64,000 nucleotides of DNA from Arcanobacterium phocae (GTDB lineage: Bacteria; Actinomycetota; Actinomycetes; Actinomycetales; Actinomycetaceae), in the NCBI RefSeq assembly GCF_900105865.1, contig NZ_LT629804.1:1302001-1366000 (forward strand), given 5' to 3'. The stretch's first letter is position 1. The number at the start of each line of letters is the position of its first letter. Made by a program: the position numbers and the translations under genes. This document shows, piece by piece, positions 1-7,559 of the stretch. The notes below the pieces were generated by a model, which was not told the DNA's origin, searched no databases, and was given only the letters and a program-made list of their open reading frames with translations.

Positions 1-433
1 TACTGATGATTCGATCGAGGACTCAGATGAAACTACGATGCGCGAACGTTTATTGTCGATGACTCGTCGTAACCACACGGAGGAGAATCAAGAAGTCGTA
101 AATGGCGATATTTCGAGAACTTCTGTGATGCCTGAAGGGGCGGACCTGGACGACGACGAACTCAGTCAGCTTGTTGCTCCGGAAAAAGTCGACGATGAGT
201 CTTTGGAAAAGAATAGCTCAGATTTGGTTTCAGATTCTGATGAAGCTATGTCTTATTATGAGGACGATGACGATAGTGTTAGTCCAAGAAGAACCATTCT
301 TAATTACATCCTTCTTATATTGATTGCAACTTTAGTTGGAATTCTTGTAGGACTAGTCATAAATTCGTTCTTCTTCAGTGCTTCTCCAGCTTTCGAGCAA
401 GAGGCTACCCTTCTACAGCAGTTCTTGTTGTAA
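1..433 (+). CDS. Membrane protein, C-terminal part (5' end outside window)
   Basis: The reading frame is open from the first bases of the window, so the gene starts upstream; only about 143 C-terminal codons are seen. The visible part is a very acidic, Asp/Glu/Ser-rich cytoplasmic-looking stretch followed by a Pro-Arg-Arg sequence and one strong transmembrane segment (about positions 297-375) with a short polar tail. This layout suggests a single-pass protein with a disordered domain. I recognise no family. It lies 34 bp upstream of rsfS on the same strand, so it is probably in the same transcript. An ATG at 38 is in frame but has no special claim to be the start. Confidence 0.7.
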   Translation, partial: TDDSIEDSDETTMRERLLSMTRRNHTEENQEVVNGDISRTSVMPEGADLDDDELSQLVAPEKVDDESLEKNSSDLVSDSDEAMSYYEDDDDSVSPRRTILNYILLILIATLVGILVGLVINSFFFSASPAFEQEATLLQQFLL

Positions 434-467
434 TTTATTTCGTTCAAACAATTTATAAAGGATTTTC

Positions 468-932
468 GTGACCGCAACACAAGAAGCAATTGACCTAACG
501 ATCGTAGCCGCTCGAGCTGCTGCTGATGTTAAGGCGACTTCCATTACTGCTATTGACGTAGCTGATCGTCTCGCACTTACAGATACTTTTTTAGTAGTGT
601 CTGGGTCAACAGAACGCCAGGTGCGTGCTATTGTTGATTCTGTAGAAGAAGCTCTGCATAAAGCTGGATGTAAGCGCCAACGCCGAGAGGGTATGGAAGG
701 TGAAGCTCACTGGGTCTTACTGGACTTCGGCATTATTATGGTCCATGTTCAGCAAGATGAAGACCGTGAGTTCTATGCGCTTGAAAAACTCTGGGCAGAC
801 TGCCCGGCCGTCGAATTGCCAAATGATATTCAAGCTTCTGAAGCAGCGCAAGAATCTACACTCGCTGCTTATTTCTCTGGCGGTATTGAAAACGCCACTG
901 GAGTGAATGCTACGTCGTCGGAATCTGACTGA
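468..932 (+). CDS. rsfS: Ribosome silencing factor RsfS (Iojap/RsfA family)
   Basis: This 154-residue protein has the RsfS core: an N-terminal helix rich in Ala, the DTFLVVSG segment, an RQVRAIVD helix and the EGEAHWVLLDFG...VHVQQDEDREFYALEKLW block typical of the family. RsfS binds ribosomal protein L14 (uL14) and blocks joining of the 30S and 50S subunits, reducing translation on nutrient shortage. The start is GTG, preceded by AAAGGA about five bases upstream. A C-terminal acidic tail of about 35 residues extends beyond the core. The gene sits 11 bp before a histidine phosphatase gene, an order common in actinobacteria. Confidence 0.95.
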   Translation: MTATQEAIDLTIVAARAAADVKATSITAIDVADRLALTDTFLVVSGSTERQVRAIVDSVEEALHKAGCKRQRREGMEGEAHWVLLDFGIIMVHVQQDEDREFYALEKLWADCPAVELPNDIQASEAAQESTLAAYFSGGIENATGVNATSSESD

Positions 933-943
933 TAGTTGAATTC

Positions 944-1582
944 ATGCCAGTCAAACGAATCATTCTTCTGCGGCACGGACAGACTAATAATAATTCTGAG
1001 GCTCGCATACAAGGTACTCAAAACACGCCATTGAATTCTGTTGGGCGTGCGCAAGCAGTGGCTGTTGCACAGCAGTTGTCAGAACTTGGCATCACGCGCA
1101 TCATCGCTTCTGATCTTGAGCGCGCCTATGACACTGCGTTGGCAGTGGGTAAGCGTATAGGTTTGCCTGTCCAAGTCGATAGCCGTTTGCGCGAACGTGG
1201 GTATGGTGATTGGGAAGGGAGAACTTCCGCAGAAATACAAGCTAGTTATCCGGTTGACTGGAAACGCTGGCGTGCTGGTCAAGAGCCCGGTGTTGCTGGC
1301 GTCCAAACTCGGCGCGATAACGGTGAACAAGTGGCGCAGGCAATTAACGATCACATTGTGGCATTGGCTGACGATCCGAATGAGCACACGTTGCTTTTTA
1401 CTAGCCACGGATCTGCGTTGGTCAACGGCGTTATGGTACTTATGGGGCAAGATCCATCTATTTGGAATATGCTTCAAGGTTTAGATAACTGCCATTGGGC
1501 AGAGTTACTACCAAGACATGGTGCCACTCCGCCTTGGCGGGTAAAGTCTTGGAATCGATTCCTTGTTGAAACCAGCACATAA
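944..1582 (+). CDS. Histidine phosphatase (phosphoglycerate mutase-like) family protein
   Basis: A 212-residue member of the histidine phosphatase superfamily. The catalytic RHG motif (LLRHGQTNNN) is at residues 8-17, followed by the family's LNSVGRAQA and ASDLERAYDTA motifs, an acid residue near RERGYGDWEG and a late TSHGSALVNG motif carrying the second catalytic His. Such proteins remove phosphate from small metabolites or act as mutases; the substrate cannot be told from sequence. It starts 11 bp after rsfS, so the two are almost certainly co-transcribed, as in many actinobacteria where this gene is labelled phosphoglycerate mutase. Confidence 0.9.
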   Translation: MPVKRIILLRHGQTNNNSEARIQGTQNTPLNSVGRAQAVAVAQQLSELGITRIIASDLERAYDTALAVGKRIGLPVQVDSRLRERGYGDWEGRTSAEIQASYPVDWKRWRAGQEPGVAGVQTRRDNGEQVAQAINDHIVALADDPNEHTLLFTSHGSALVNGVMVLMGQDPSIWNMLQGLDNCHWAELLPRHGATPPWRVKSWNRFLVETST

Positions 1583-1670
1583 CCGAGTGGAGTGAGTTGT
1601 TTCACTAGGTTTTGAGGCTTTGTTATTTTGCTTTTCCATCTTCAAATATGTAATATTAATGAGGTCTTAC

Positions 1671-1746
1671 GGGGCATTGGCGCAGTTGGTAGCGCGCTTC
1701 CATGGCATGGAAGAGGTCAGGGGTTCGAATCCCCTATGCTCCACCA
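1671..1746 (+). tRNA. tRNA-Ala (anticodon GGC), CCA encoded
   Basis: The cloverleaf can be folded by eye. The acceptor stem is GGGGCAT/ATGCTCC with one G-U pair, the D-arm is GCGC...GCGC, the anticodon stem is CTTCC/GGAAG around loop ATGGCAT (anticodon GGC, reading GCC), and the T-arm is AGGGG TTCGAAT CCCCT. The discriminator is A and CCA is encoded. It closely resembles the tRNA at 7167, sharing the whole 3' third. Confidence 0.96.
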
Positions 1747-1748
1747 TC

Positions 1749-1777
1749 AACCGGTCGGGAGTTCTCGGCCGGTTTTT
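1749..1777 (+). terminator. Rho-independent terminator after tRNA-Ala(GGC)
   Basis: AACCGG (1749-1754) and CCGGTT (1769-1774) form the base of a hairpin that runs into a run of five T. It directly follows the encoded CCA. Confidence 0.75.
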
Positions 1778-2164
1778 ATGTGGTCTGGAACGCACCTATG
1801 CGTTACCGTAAATTTCACATATCGGGCATTTATTTTTGCGATAAAAAATGTTGCTAACTTGTGATGTTTGAAAGCTTTATGTCATTTACTATCCGTCCAG
1901 TGCGTAACATGTGTAGTGCGCTTTTAGTCCGGATGTTCGAAAATGTGTGTGATAAAAGTGACGTAAAGATAGATAATGTCTAATTTTCATTGTTATTAAA
2001 TTGTTTTCTAAGAAGGCGACATCGTTATTTTGACCTGTCTCACACTGCCATTTTGGCACTAGTCGATTTTTTGTCAACTAATCATTGGGTGCACAATCTT
2101 CTTGTGGCCAGCAAATGTGGGTCACGTCATAAAGTAATAGATCAATGAAGACAGGGGCAAGACC
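1778..2164. other. AT-rich intergenic region upstream of the cytolysin gene
   Basis: No convincing gene is seen in these roughly 390 bp. The stretch is clearly AT-rich compared with the flanking housekeeping genes and should carry the cytolysin promoter. A short inverted repeat TGCCA-TTT-TGGCA lies at 2047-2059. I could not pick a convincing -35/-10 pair; CATAAAGTAAT near 2128-2138 is the best -10 candidate. Confidence 0.5.
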
Positions 2165-3874
2165 ATGACACGGAGAATTCTTGCAACAGTGGCAGGCACG
2201 GCAATACTTGCGGGTACGCTTATGCCAATCTCAGCTTTTGGGCTAGAAAATCCAGCGACGCCGGAGTCGCTGAAAACACCAGTCGTCGCAAATCTGACTG
2301 TAGATGACGCGAAACCGTCGTCGTCGGTGAATAACGAAAAAGATGCACCAGCGCCAGTAGCTACAGACGCAACTGGAGAAAAAGCAAAGCAGGAAACACC
2401 GTTAAAGAAGTCAGCGGCTACGCAGACTGACGGTGCGACTACTCAGACTTCTAACACGCGTGAGATCGATAAGTATGTTCGTTCGCTGCAGTATGATCCC
2501 GTCGGAGTGCTTGCCGTTCAAGGGGAGCATGTAGAAAATGTCCCGGTGACGAGCGAATCGTACAAGAATGGAACGTACACAGTTTTCAAGCATGAAAAGA
2601 AGTCGTTCAATAATCTTCGTGGCGACTTGTCCGTCATTGAAGCAAACAATGCCGCGATTTACCCGGGTGCGTTGGTTAAAGCCAACGAGAATCTGTCTAA
2701 GGGAAGTCCAACCGCCGTCGGCATCGAACGAGCACCACAGGTCATCAGCGTCGATCTTCCGGGCTTAGTTGACGGAAAGAACCGAAAGACAATCGACCAG
2801 CCAAACAAAAGTACTGTTGAACAAGGAGTTAATGAATTACTGCAGGGATGGACAAACCTACATGCTACCTATCCAAATCATGCAGCTAAGATCTCTTACG
2901 ACGAATCCATGGTGAACTCGAAAGAGCAACTGGAAGCAAAGTTTGGTCTAGGATTCGAAAAGGTAGCGAATAAGCTCGATGTCAATTTTGAAGCAATTCA
3001 TAAGCATGAACATCAAGCAGCTATCGCTTCGTTCAAGCAGATCTTCTTTACTGTTTCCACCGATACGCCCAATAATCCGCACGATTTATTCGGTAAAGAT
3101 GTGACAAAGCAGGACCTTATTGATCGGAACATCGATGATAAGAACCCACTCGGCTACGTATCGAATGTCAGCTACGGCCGGCAGATTTTCGTCAAGCTGG
3201 AAACCGACTCGACCGATAATGAAGTCAAGGCAGCGTTCAACGCAGTGTTCAAGGGAAGCTTCGGCAACGGCAAAGCTGATGCCGAAGCAAAGTACAAGAA
3301 GATATTGAATCAGACTCGAGCAACGGTTTACATCCTTGGTGGTAGCGCCAAGAGCGGGGTGGAAGTCGCAACTGGAAACATCGATGATTTGAAGCGAATC
3401 ATCAAGGAAGAAAGCACCTACTCCACAGGCGTTCCGGCCGTTCCAGTTTCTTACACGGTGAACTTCCTTAAGGACAACCAGCGCGCAGTGGTGAAGAATA
3501 CGGGGGACTACATCGAAACCACCGCTACCACCTACAACTCTGGCTTCATTACCTTGCGTCACAAGGGAGGCTATGTCGCGAAAGTTGACCTGACCTGGGA
3601 TGAGATCAGCTACGACGATAAGGGCGTAGAGCATGTCAAGCCATTCAAGTGGCATGGGACTTGGAAGGCACGCACTCGTGGATTCCGCGAGCGCATCCAA
3701 ATTCCACCGAACGCCCGCAACGTCCACCTCATTGCTGGTGAAGCAACTGGCTTAGCGTGGGATCCGTGGTGGACCATCATCGACGAGAAGAATATTCCGA
3801 TCGTCAAGGATAGAGAGATTGTTCTTCGTGGCACGACATTGAACCCATGGTTCAAGAATATTGTTCATGAGTAA
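2165..3874 (+). CDS. aln: Cholesterol-dependent cytolysin, arcanolysin-like
   Basis: This 569-residue protein is a thiol-independent member of the cholesterol-dependent cytolysins, secreted toxins that bind membrane cholesterol, oligomerise and insert a large beta-barrel pore. A signal peptide with two Arg and a hydrophobic core ends near residue 27. Residues about 28-100 form a Pro/Glu/Ser/Thr-rich, PEST-like extension. The pore-forming core follows, with the signature near residue 526: EATGLAWDPWWT. This differs from the classical ECTGLAWEWWR by Cys to Ala and an inserted Pro, as in pyolysin. The Thr-Leu cholesterol-recognition pair is at about 558-559. Length and PEST-like region match what I recall of arcanolysin from Arcanobacterium haemolyticum. 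It is flanked by a tRNA upstream and a convergent nuclease gene downstream. Confidence 0.95.
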   Translation: MTRRILATVAGTAILAGTLMPISAFGLENPATPESLKTPVVANLTVDDAKPSSSVNNEKDAPAPVATDATGEKAKQETPLKKSAATQTDGATTQTSNTREIDKYVRSLQYDPVGVLAVQGEHVENVPVTSESYKNGTYTVFKHEKKSFNNLRGDLSVIEANNAAIYPGALVKANENLSKGSPTAVGIERAPQVISVDLPGLVDGKNRKTIDQPNKSTVEQGVNELLQGWTNLHATYPNHAAKISYDESMVNSKEQLEAKFGLGFEKVANKLDVNFEAIHKHEHQAAIASFKQIFFTVSTDTPNNPHDLFGKDVTKQDLIDRNIDDKNPLGYVSNVSYGRQIFVKLETDSTDNEVKAAFNAVFKGSFGNGKADAEAKYKKILNQTRATVYILGGSAKSGVEVATGNIDDLKRIIKEESTYSTGVPAVPVSYTVNFLKDNQRAVVKNTGDYIETTATTYNSGFITLRHKGGYVAKVDLTWDEISYDDKGVEHVKPFKWHGTWKARTRGFRERIQIPPNARNVHLIAGEATGLAWDPWWTIIDEKNIPIVKDREIVLRGTTLNPWFKNIVHE

Positions 3875-3899
3875 ACCCCGAACTCTATGGCGATAGCTG

Positions 3900-3938
3900 C
3901 TGAGGCCCTTCTGGATGAGATGTTCAGAAGGGCCTCAG
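3900..3938. terminator. Strong hairpin between convergent cytolysin and nuclease genes
   Basis: A perfect 14-bp stem, CTGAGGCCCTTCTG (3900-3913) with its complement at 3925-3938, around an 11-base loop. It lies 26 bp after the cytolysin stop and overlaps the stop codon of the opposing nuclease gene. Neither side has a clear T-run, so it may act as a bidirectional terminator or an mRNA 3'-end stabiliser. Confidence 0.65.
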
Positions 3939-4690
3939 TGTGCGGTAGACACTGGATAGCACTGGCTGAGTACCCGTTGCATAGTGCGGTATTCCTGTGG
4001 TGTCACAGAAAGATGCCAGTTAACTTTTACTCGTAGCTGTTGCTGGATGTAGGAGCAGTGAAAGCTGGCATCGGCGGGCAGCCACTGTGCTGCGTTTGCG
4101 GCGCCCTTGTCTTGATTTTGTTGCCCGTCTACTGCTAGGAGATTCGTAGGATCGTTGGCGAAGAGTTCCCGCTGGTGTGGTGGCCAGGTCCAGGCTCCAG
4201 ATCGCCACGCATCGCCGAGCGCGACGACGTGATCTATTTGAACCAGTGCTGACGTTTCTTTTCCGCGGATAAAATATATCGTTTGTCCGGTATATGGTTC
4301 ATCGAGTTTTCCTTCGACGACGACGCAGTTGTGGGTGCCTGATTTAAAAACGGGATCTGTGATGTCGCGGGCTAGAATGTCGTTTCGAGTATCGCAACCG
4401 TTATGGTCAATATCTGCCCACGGCTGGCCAAATTCGCTCCGGCGGTACGTGGGAGTTGAAGCATGTTCATTTCGAATGGTTAAGGAAGATAGGAGCTGCT
4501 GATTTTCAGGGTTCGGTATGAGGTACGACGGCGGAGTGGACAGTGGGCCGCGCCAATCGTCTGGTCCTATCTTCCAGCCGAACCGCTGTTCTAAGCCTGC
4601 TATGTCTGGTCCCAGACCAGGTAGTGCCAGCCAAGCACAGAGGAAGGCGGATAGAGCGTAGAGGATTCTATCAAGGCGGTGGCGGTTCAT
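3935..4690 (-). CDS. Secreted HNH endonuclease family protein (DUF1524-type)
   Basis: A 251-residue protein with an N-terminal signal or anchor segment (ILYALSAFLCAWLALPG) and a C-terminal His-Asn-His type nuclease domain. The key motif is QIDHVVALGDAW, about residue 152, followed by NDPTNLLAVDGQQNQDKG and QWLP, the usual pattern of the DUF1524/HNH family of exported actinobacterial nucleases. An earlier segment WADIDHNGCDTRNDIL carries conserved Asp/His/Cys/Arg/Asn residues. It probably degrades nucleic acid outside the cell, for nutrient uptake or against extracellular traps; this role is inferred. It lies convergent to the cytolysin gene inside the tRNA-bounded block. Confidence 0.88.
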   Translation of the reverse strand: MNRHRLDRILYALSAFLCAWLALPGLGPDIAGLEQRFGWKIGPDDWRGPLSTPPSYLIPNPENQQLLSSLTIRNEHASTPTYRRSEFGQPWADIDHNGCDTRNDILARDITDPVFKSGTHNCVVVEGKLDEPYTGQTIYFIRGKETSALVQIDHVVALGDAWRSGAWTWPPHQRELFANDPTNLLAVDGQQNQDKGAANAAQWLPADASFHCSYIQQQLRVKVNWHLSVTPQEYRTMQRVLSQCYPVSTAH

Positions 4691-4786
4691 ATTTTTATGA
4701 TTGCATAGTAGACGATAGCTGATTTTTTCTTATCCACAAGGGACTGGTTTTCCACAACGGTAGTGATTCTCGACGTCGTCTGCTCA

Positions 4787-4925
4787 CTAAGCGAGTAACT
4801 CGCTGACCAACGGAACGAGAAGTGTCCATGAACGCTGGAGTTGGGCCAAACGTTCCTCTCCGGTCGTGGTGAGGTGATAGACCTTACGGTTAGTACTCTC
4901 GTGGGCAAGGGAGGATCTATATCAA
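4787..4925 (-). pseudogene. Relic of a PadR-family regulator (C-terminal fragment)
   Basis: On the minus strand, one frame reads RKVYHLTTTGEERLAQLQ then RSWTLLVPLVSELLA and a TAG stop at 4787-4789. This lines up residue by residue with the C-terminus of the intact PadR protein at 16439-16777 (RKVYHLTTSGEERLAELR, then HSWKLLVPLTNKLIA). The N-terminal winged-helix part is missing: upstream the similarity ends near 4890. The open frame reported over this stretch is a different, meaningless frame. It is a dead fragment of a duplicated or imported PadR gene. Confidence 0.8.
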
Positions 4926-5016
4926 GCATTTAGCAATTGCGCTATCAACATAGCATAGGGCACTGCGCACAGTTAAGCAGTGTCAAGGGAGGGACGCGCG
5001 GATAGGCCCTAGATCG

Positions 5017-6246
5017 TTATTTTCGCAAAGTTGGCTGAACATATGCGTAGATTACAATAATTACAACGATAGAGATCGAAATAATAAAAGGTATGAGTGG
5101 ATTCCAACCGTAGAGTGCGGTGGAAGCTGCTGGGGCAATCGCATAAGCGATCCCATTATTTGCATTAATGAGTCCCGCAACAGCACCTTGCTCGCTTGTG
5201 CTTGTCTGCAAAGTTGGGCCGGTATTATATCCGGGCATCGCGAATCCCATTCCTAGGCCGACCAAGACGCAAGCTATCCCCAATAATAGGTGTGAGCTGG
5301 TAGGCCACATGCATGCAACTCCAAGTAGTAGTACTATCAATCCCGTTCGAAATAGTTTGGCGGCACCCCATCGTGTTTTTGGTGCGATGACAGCCTGGGT
5401 AATGATCATTGTTACGCCCATAATTGTTAGGTAGACAGCGGTAACTGCTGCGGTGGCATCGGATGCAAGCAGGAACCTATCTTGAACGGTGAACCCGAAG
5501 ATTGTTGCTATTGAGGAAAATACAATGAATAATAGTAGCCCGCTAATGAGCCATGGGCGTACCCGAGGGTCGCGAAATTGAATATGTTTGGGTTTTTCGA
5601 TGAGTTTTGCCGCAACTTGCGGTTTGAATTTAACAATCAATACGATGACGGAGCTCAGCATAACTACCGGCATGACAACTAATGGGAGCATGAGGCCACC
5701 AATTGCCGCTAACAGGCCGCCCATGATACCGCCAACGATAGAAGCCATGCCGTATGCTGCTCCAATCATTCCAGTTGCTTTTACTCGGCCCGCTTCCGAG
5801 GCAGTATGCGTGACAAGATGAGTTTGGGCGGTAGGGGACACGGCAGAAATTCCAGCGCCGTATATTAAGCCACGCGTTACCATGACGCCGATAACAAGGC
5901 CAGGCCCTGCAAGAATTTTGTTCATGCCTAGATAAGAGAGTATTCCGAAGACTGTCAATGAAGTGATAGCGATCAACATTCCGGTCACGATGACTCGTTT
6001 GACACCTAGGCGTTGAGAGGTGCGGCCCCAATAAGAACTCATGACGGCTAAAACTATGGCTGCAAATGAGATAGTGAGGCCAATGTGCCATTCTTGTAAG
6101 CCCATTTCGCGCGACAGTGGTGCAATGATGGGATTGAGTAACATCTGTCCCAAAAATGCCAAGAATACTGTTGTTGTTACCAGTTTGGCTTGTGCAGAGG
6201 AAGGAATAGTCTCGGTTTTATTACGGGATTTGCTTGGGGTTTTCAT
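5017..6246 (-). CDS. MFS efflux transporter, TetR-controlled
   Basis: A protein of about 409 residues with twelve hydrophobic segments and a major facilitator signature between helices 2 and 3 (YWGRTSQRLGVKR). Start and layout suggest a drug/H+ antiporter of the multidrug type. An ATG at 6261 also opens the frame, but GGAAGTGAG stands at good spacing before the ATG at 6246, which I prefer. A perfect palindrome (6263-6277) lies just upstream, and a tetR-type gene is transcribed divergently at 6335. Local repression by that protein, released by the transported compound, is the natural reading. The substrate is unknown. Confidence 0.9.
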   Translation of the reverse strand: MKTPSKSRNKTETIPSSAQAKLVTTTVFLAFLGQMLLNPIIAPLSREMGLQEWHIGLTISFAAIVLAVMSSYWGRTSQRLGVKRVIVTGMLIAITSLTVFGILSYLGMNKILAGPGLVIGVMVTRGLIYGAGISAVSPTAQTHLVTHTASEAGRVKATGMIGAAYGMASIVGGIMGGLLAAIGGLMLPLVVMPVVMLSSVIVLIVKFKPQVAAKLIEKPKHIQFRDPRVRPWLISGLLLFIVFSSIATIFGFTVQDRFLLASDATAAVTAVYLTIMGVTMIITQAVIAPKTRWGAAKLFRTGLIVLLLGVACMWPTSSHLLLGIACVLVGLGMGFAMPGYNTGPTLQTSTSEQGAVAGLINANNGIAYAIAPAASTALYGWNPLIPFIISISIVVIIVIYAYVQPTLRK

Positions 6247-6262
6247 ATTTCTCACTTCCATC

Positions 6263-6277
6263 TAGAACACTGTTCTA
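6263..6277. promoter_or_regulatory. Palindromic operator TAGAACA-C-TGTTCTA
   Basis: A perfect 7-bp inverted repeat around one central base sits in the gap between the MFS gene and the divergent TetR gene, 16 bp from the MFS start. Its position and symmetry fit the binding site of the neighbouring TetR-family protein. Confidence 0.75.
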
Positions 6278-6334
6278 CATTGGCAAGTTTAATGACGGGC
6301 TGTAACGCTGTCAATAGTGAGGTACGGTGTAGAT

Positions 6335-7039
6335 ATGGGGAAAACAACCGCGCGCAGAGTAGGTCTAAACAAGGAAATCATCCTTGAGAAAGCTATTGAT
6401 TTATCACAATCCAAAGGCATTGAAGGCTGGTCAATACGCGATATTGCTAGAGAGTTAGATGTGGTGCCCTCGGTTATCTACCATTACTATCCACATAAGG
6501 AAGCGCTATGTGATTCGGTTGTGGATCGGGTGTGCGCCGATATTGAACTTCCCGCCGAGGATCTTGATTGGAAGGCGTGGTTTAAAGCAGTTGCCCAAGT
6601 TATTCGCCCCGTGCTGTTGCGTTACTATGGCATTACTGATCGGTTTGCGCGCGGAAAGTTCACGACACAGTTCTTACCTGTCATAGACATCGCATACGAA
6701 AAGCTCATTGAGGCTGGTTTTGGAGATAAAGCCGAGTTGGCGTATGTGATCATTACAAACTCAGTTATCCACACAATTGGGGCTCGCAACCTGCGTTCTG
6801 TGCACCAGACGGGGGAGCGCCATGACCTGGATGCAATGTTGGAACGTTTTAAACCGATGATGAAAGATTCTGTGGGGCTGAGCATGGTGGTAGCTAACTA
6901 TCTCGGTCCACTTTCGGATCCGGAGCGCGAAGAGGAACTCTCACAGAAATACTATGATTTGACAATCGCTAGTGTCCTCGAAGGTGTGGAAAGCGTCCTG
7001 TTGCCGCAAGCGAGTAATAGCAGTGATGCGCAGTCTTAG
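6335..7039 (+). CDS. TetR/AcrR-family transcriptional repressor
   Basis: About 234 residues. The N-terminal helix-turn-helix domain shows GWSIRDIARELDVVPSVIYHYYPHKEALCDSVVDRV, split as recognition helix and the typical YHYYPHKE ending. The C-terminal part (WKAWFKAVAQVIRP, YYGITDRFARG) resembles the ligand-binding domain of the tetracycline-repressor type. A GTG at 6317 is in frame, but the ATG at 6335 begins the usual short basic tail (MGKTTARRVG) and is preferred. Divergent to an MFS efflux gene with a palindrome between them, so it very probably represses that pump and itself. Confidence 0.9.
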   Translation: MGKTTARRVGLNKEIILEKAIDLSQSKGIEGWSIRDIARELDVVPSVIYHYYPHKEALCDSVVDRVCADIELPAEDLDWKAWFKAVAQVIRPVLLRYYGITDRFARGKFTTQFLPVIDIAYEKLIEAGFGDKAELAYVIITNSVIHTIGARNLRSVHQTGERHDLDAMLERFKPMMKDSVGLSMVVANYLGPLSDPEREEELSQKYYDLTIASVLEGVESVLLPQASNSSDAQS

Positions 7040-7127
7040 CCGCTATGGGTAAGTGTGGATCGTTCCGGCGACGTCGTGCGGTGGTCCTGACGTGATAGGG
7101 GATACACCCGTTCATCGGAGTAGCGAT

Positions 7128-7153
7128 TAGCAGTTATCGGCGAAAAACTGCTA
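7128..7153. terminator. Weak hairpin between tetR-type gene and tRNA-Ala(CGC)
   Basis: TAGCAGTT (7128-7135) pairs with AACTGCTA (7146-7153) around a 10-base loop. No long T-run follows, so its role as a terminator is uncertain. Confidence 0.35.
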
Positions 7154-7166
7154 CGATATTTGGAGC

Positions 7167-7242
7167 GGGGCATTGGCGCAGTTGGTAGCGCGTTTCGTTC
7201 GCAATGAAAAGGTCAGGGGTTCGAATCCCCTATGCTCCACCA
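7167..7242 (+). tRNA. tRNA-Ala (anticodon CGC), CCA encoded
   Basis: Same acceptor stem (GGGGCAT/ATGCTCC), D-arm and T-arm as the tRNA at 1671. The anticodon stem is TTTCG/TGAAA with a closing G-U pair around loop TTCGCAA, giving anticodon CGC, which reads GCG. CCA is encoded. The last 34 bases (7210-7243) are identical to 1714-1747. Confidence 0.95.
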
Positions 7243-7515
7243 TTAGTACTCAACTTTTGATACATGGAATTGAGTACGGACAGAACCCTTTGGGCTACGC
7301 GTTTTGCCTAGTAATTCGCGGGATTCGAGGGGTTTTGTTTGTCTGTTGGTACTGTGTGGGCAGGTGCAGTTGATGGTTGCGCGGGCCGAAAATCAAAATC
7401 AGGGGAATTCTTGGGCCGGAAGCGAGAGCATGCATCAAATAGTAGGGGCATGCGTCAAAGGGTATAACGTAAGCGTCGAATAGTATATGCGGGTAGGTAT
7501 GCAGATACCGATTTT

Positions 7516-7538
7516 TGAAGTGCCCCGGGTTTTGTTCC
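7516..7538. repeat. Terminal inverted repeat of the IS3-family element (orfB-side end)
   Basis: Starts TGAAGTGCCCCGGG and is the exact reverse complement of 8817-8839 over 23 bp. Confidence 0.9.
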
Positions 7539-7559
7539 TAGGCACGTGCCTTGATTTCT

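Noticed and set aside
3086..3727. 213-codon frame on the minus strand inside the cytolysin gene
   Set aside because: Shadow of a clear, complete toxin gene; no ribosome site and no family.
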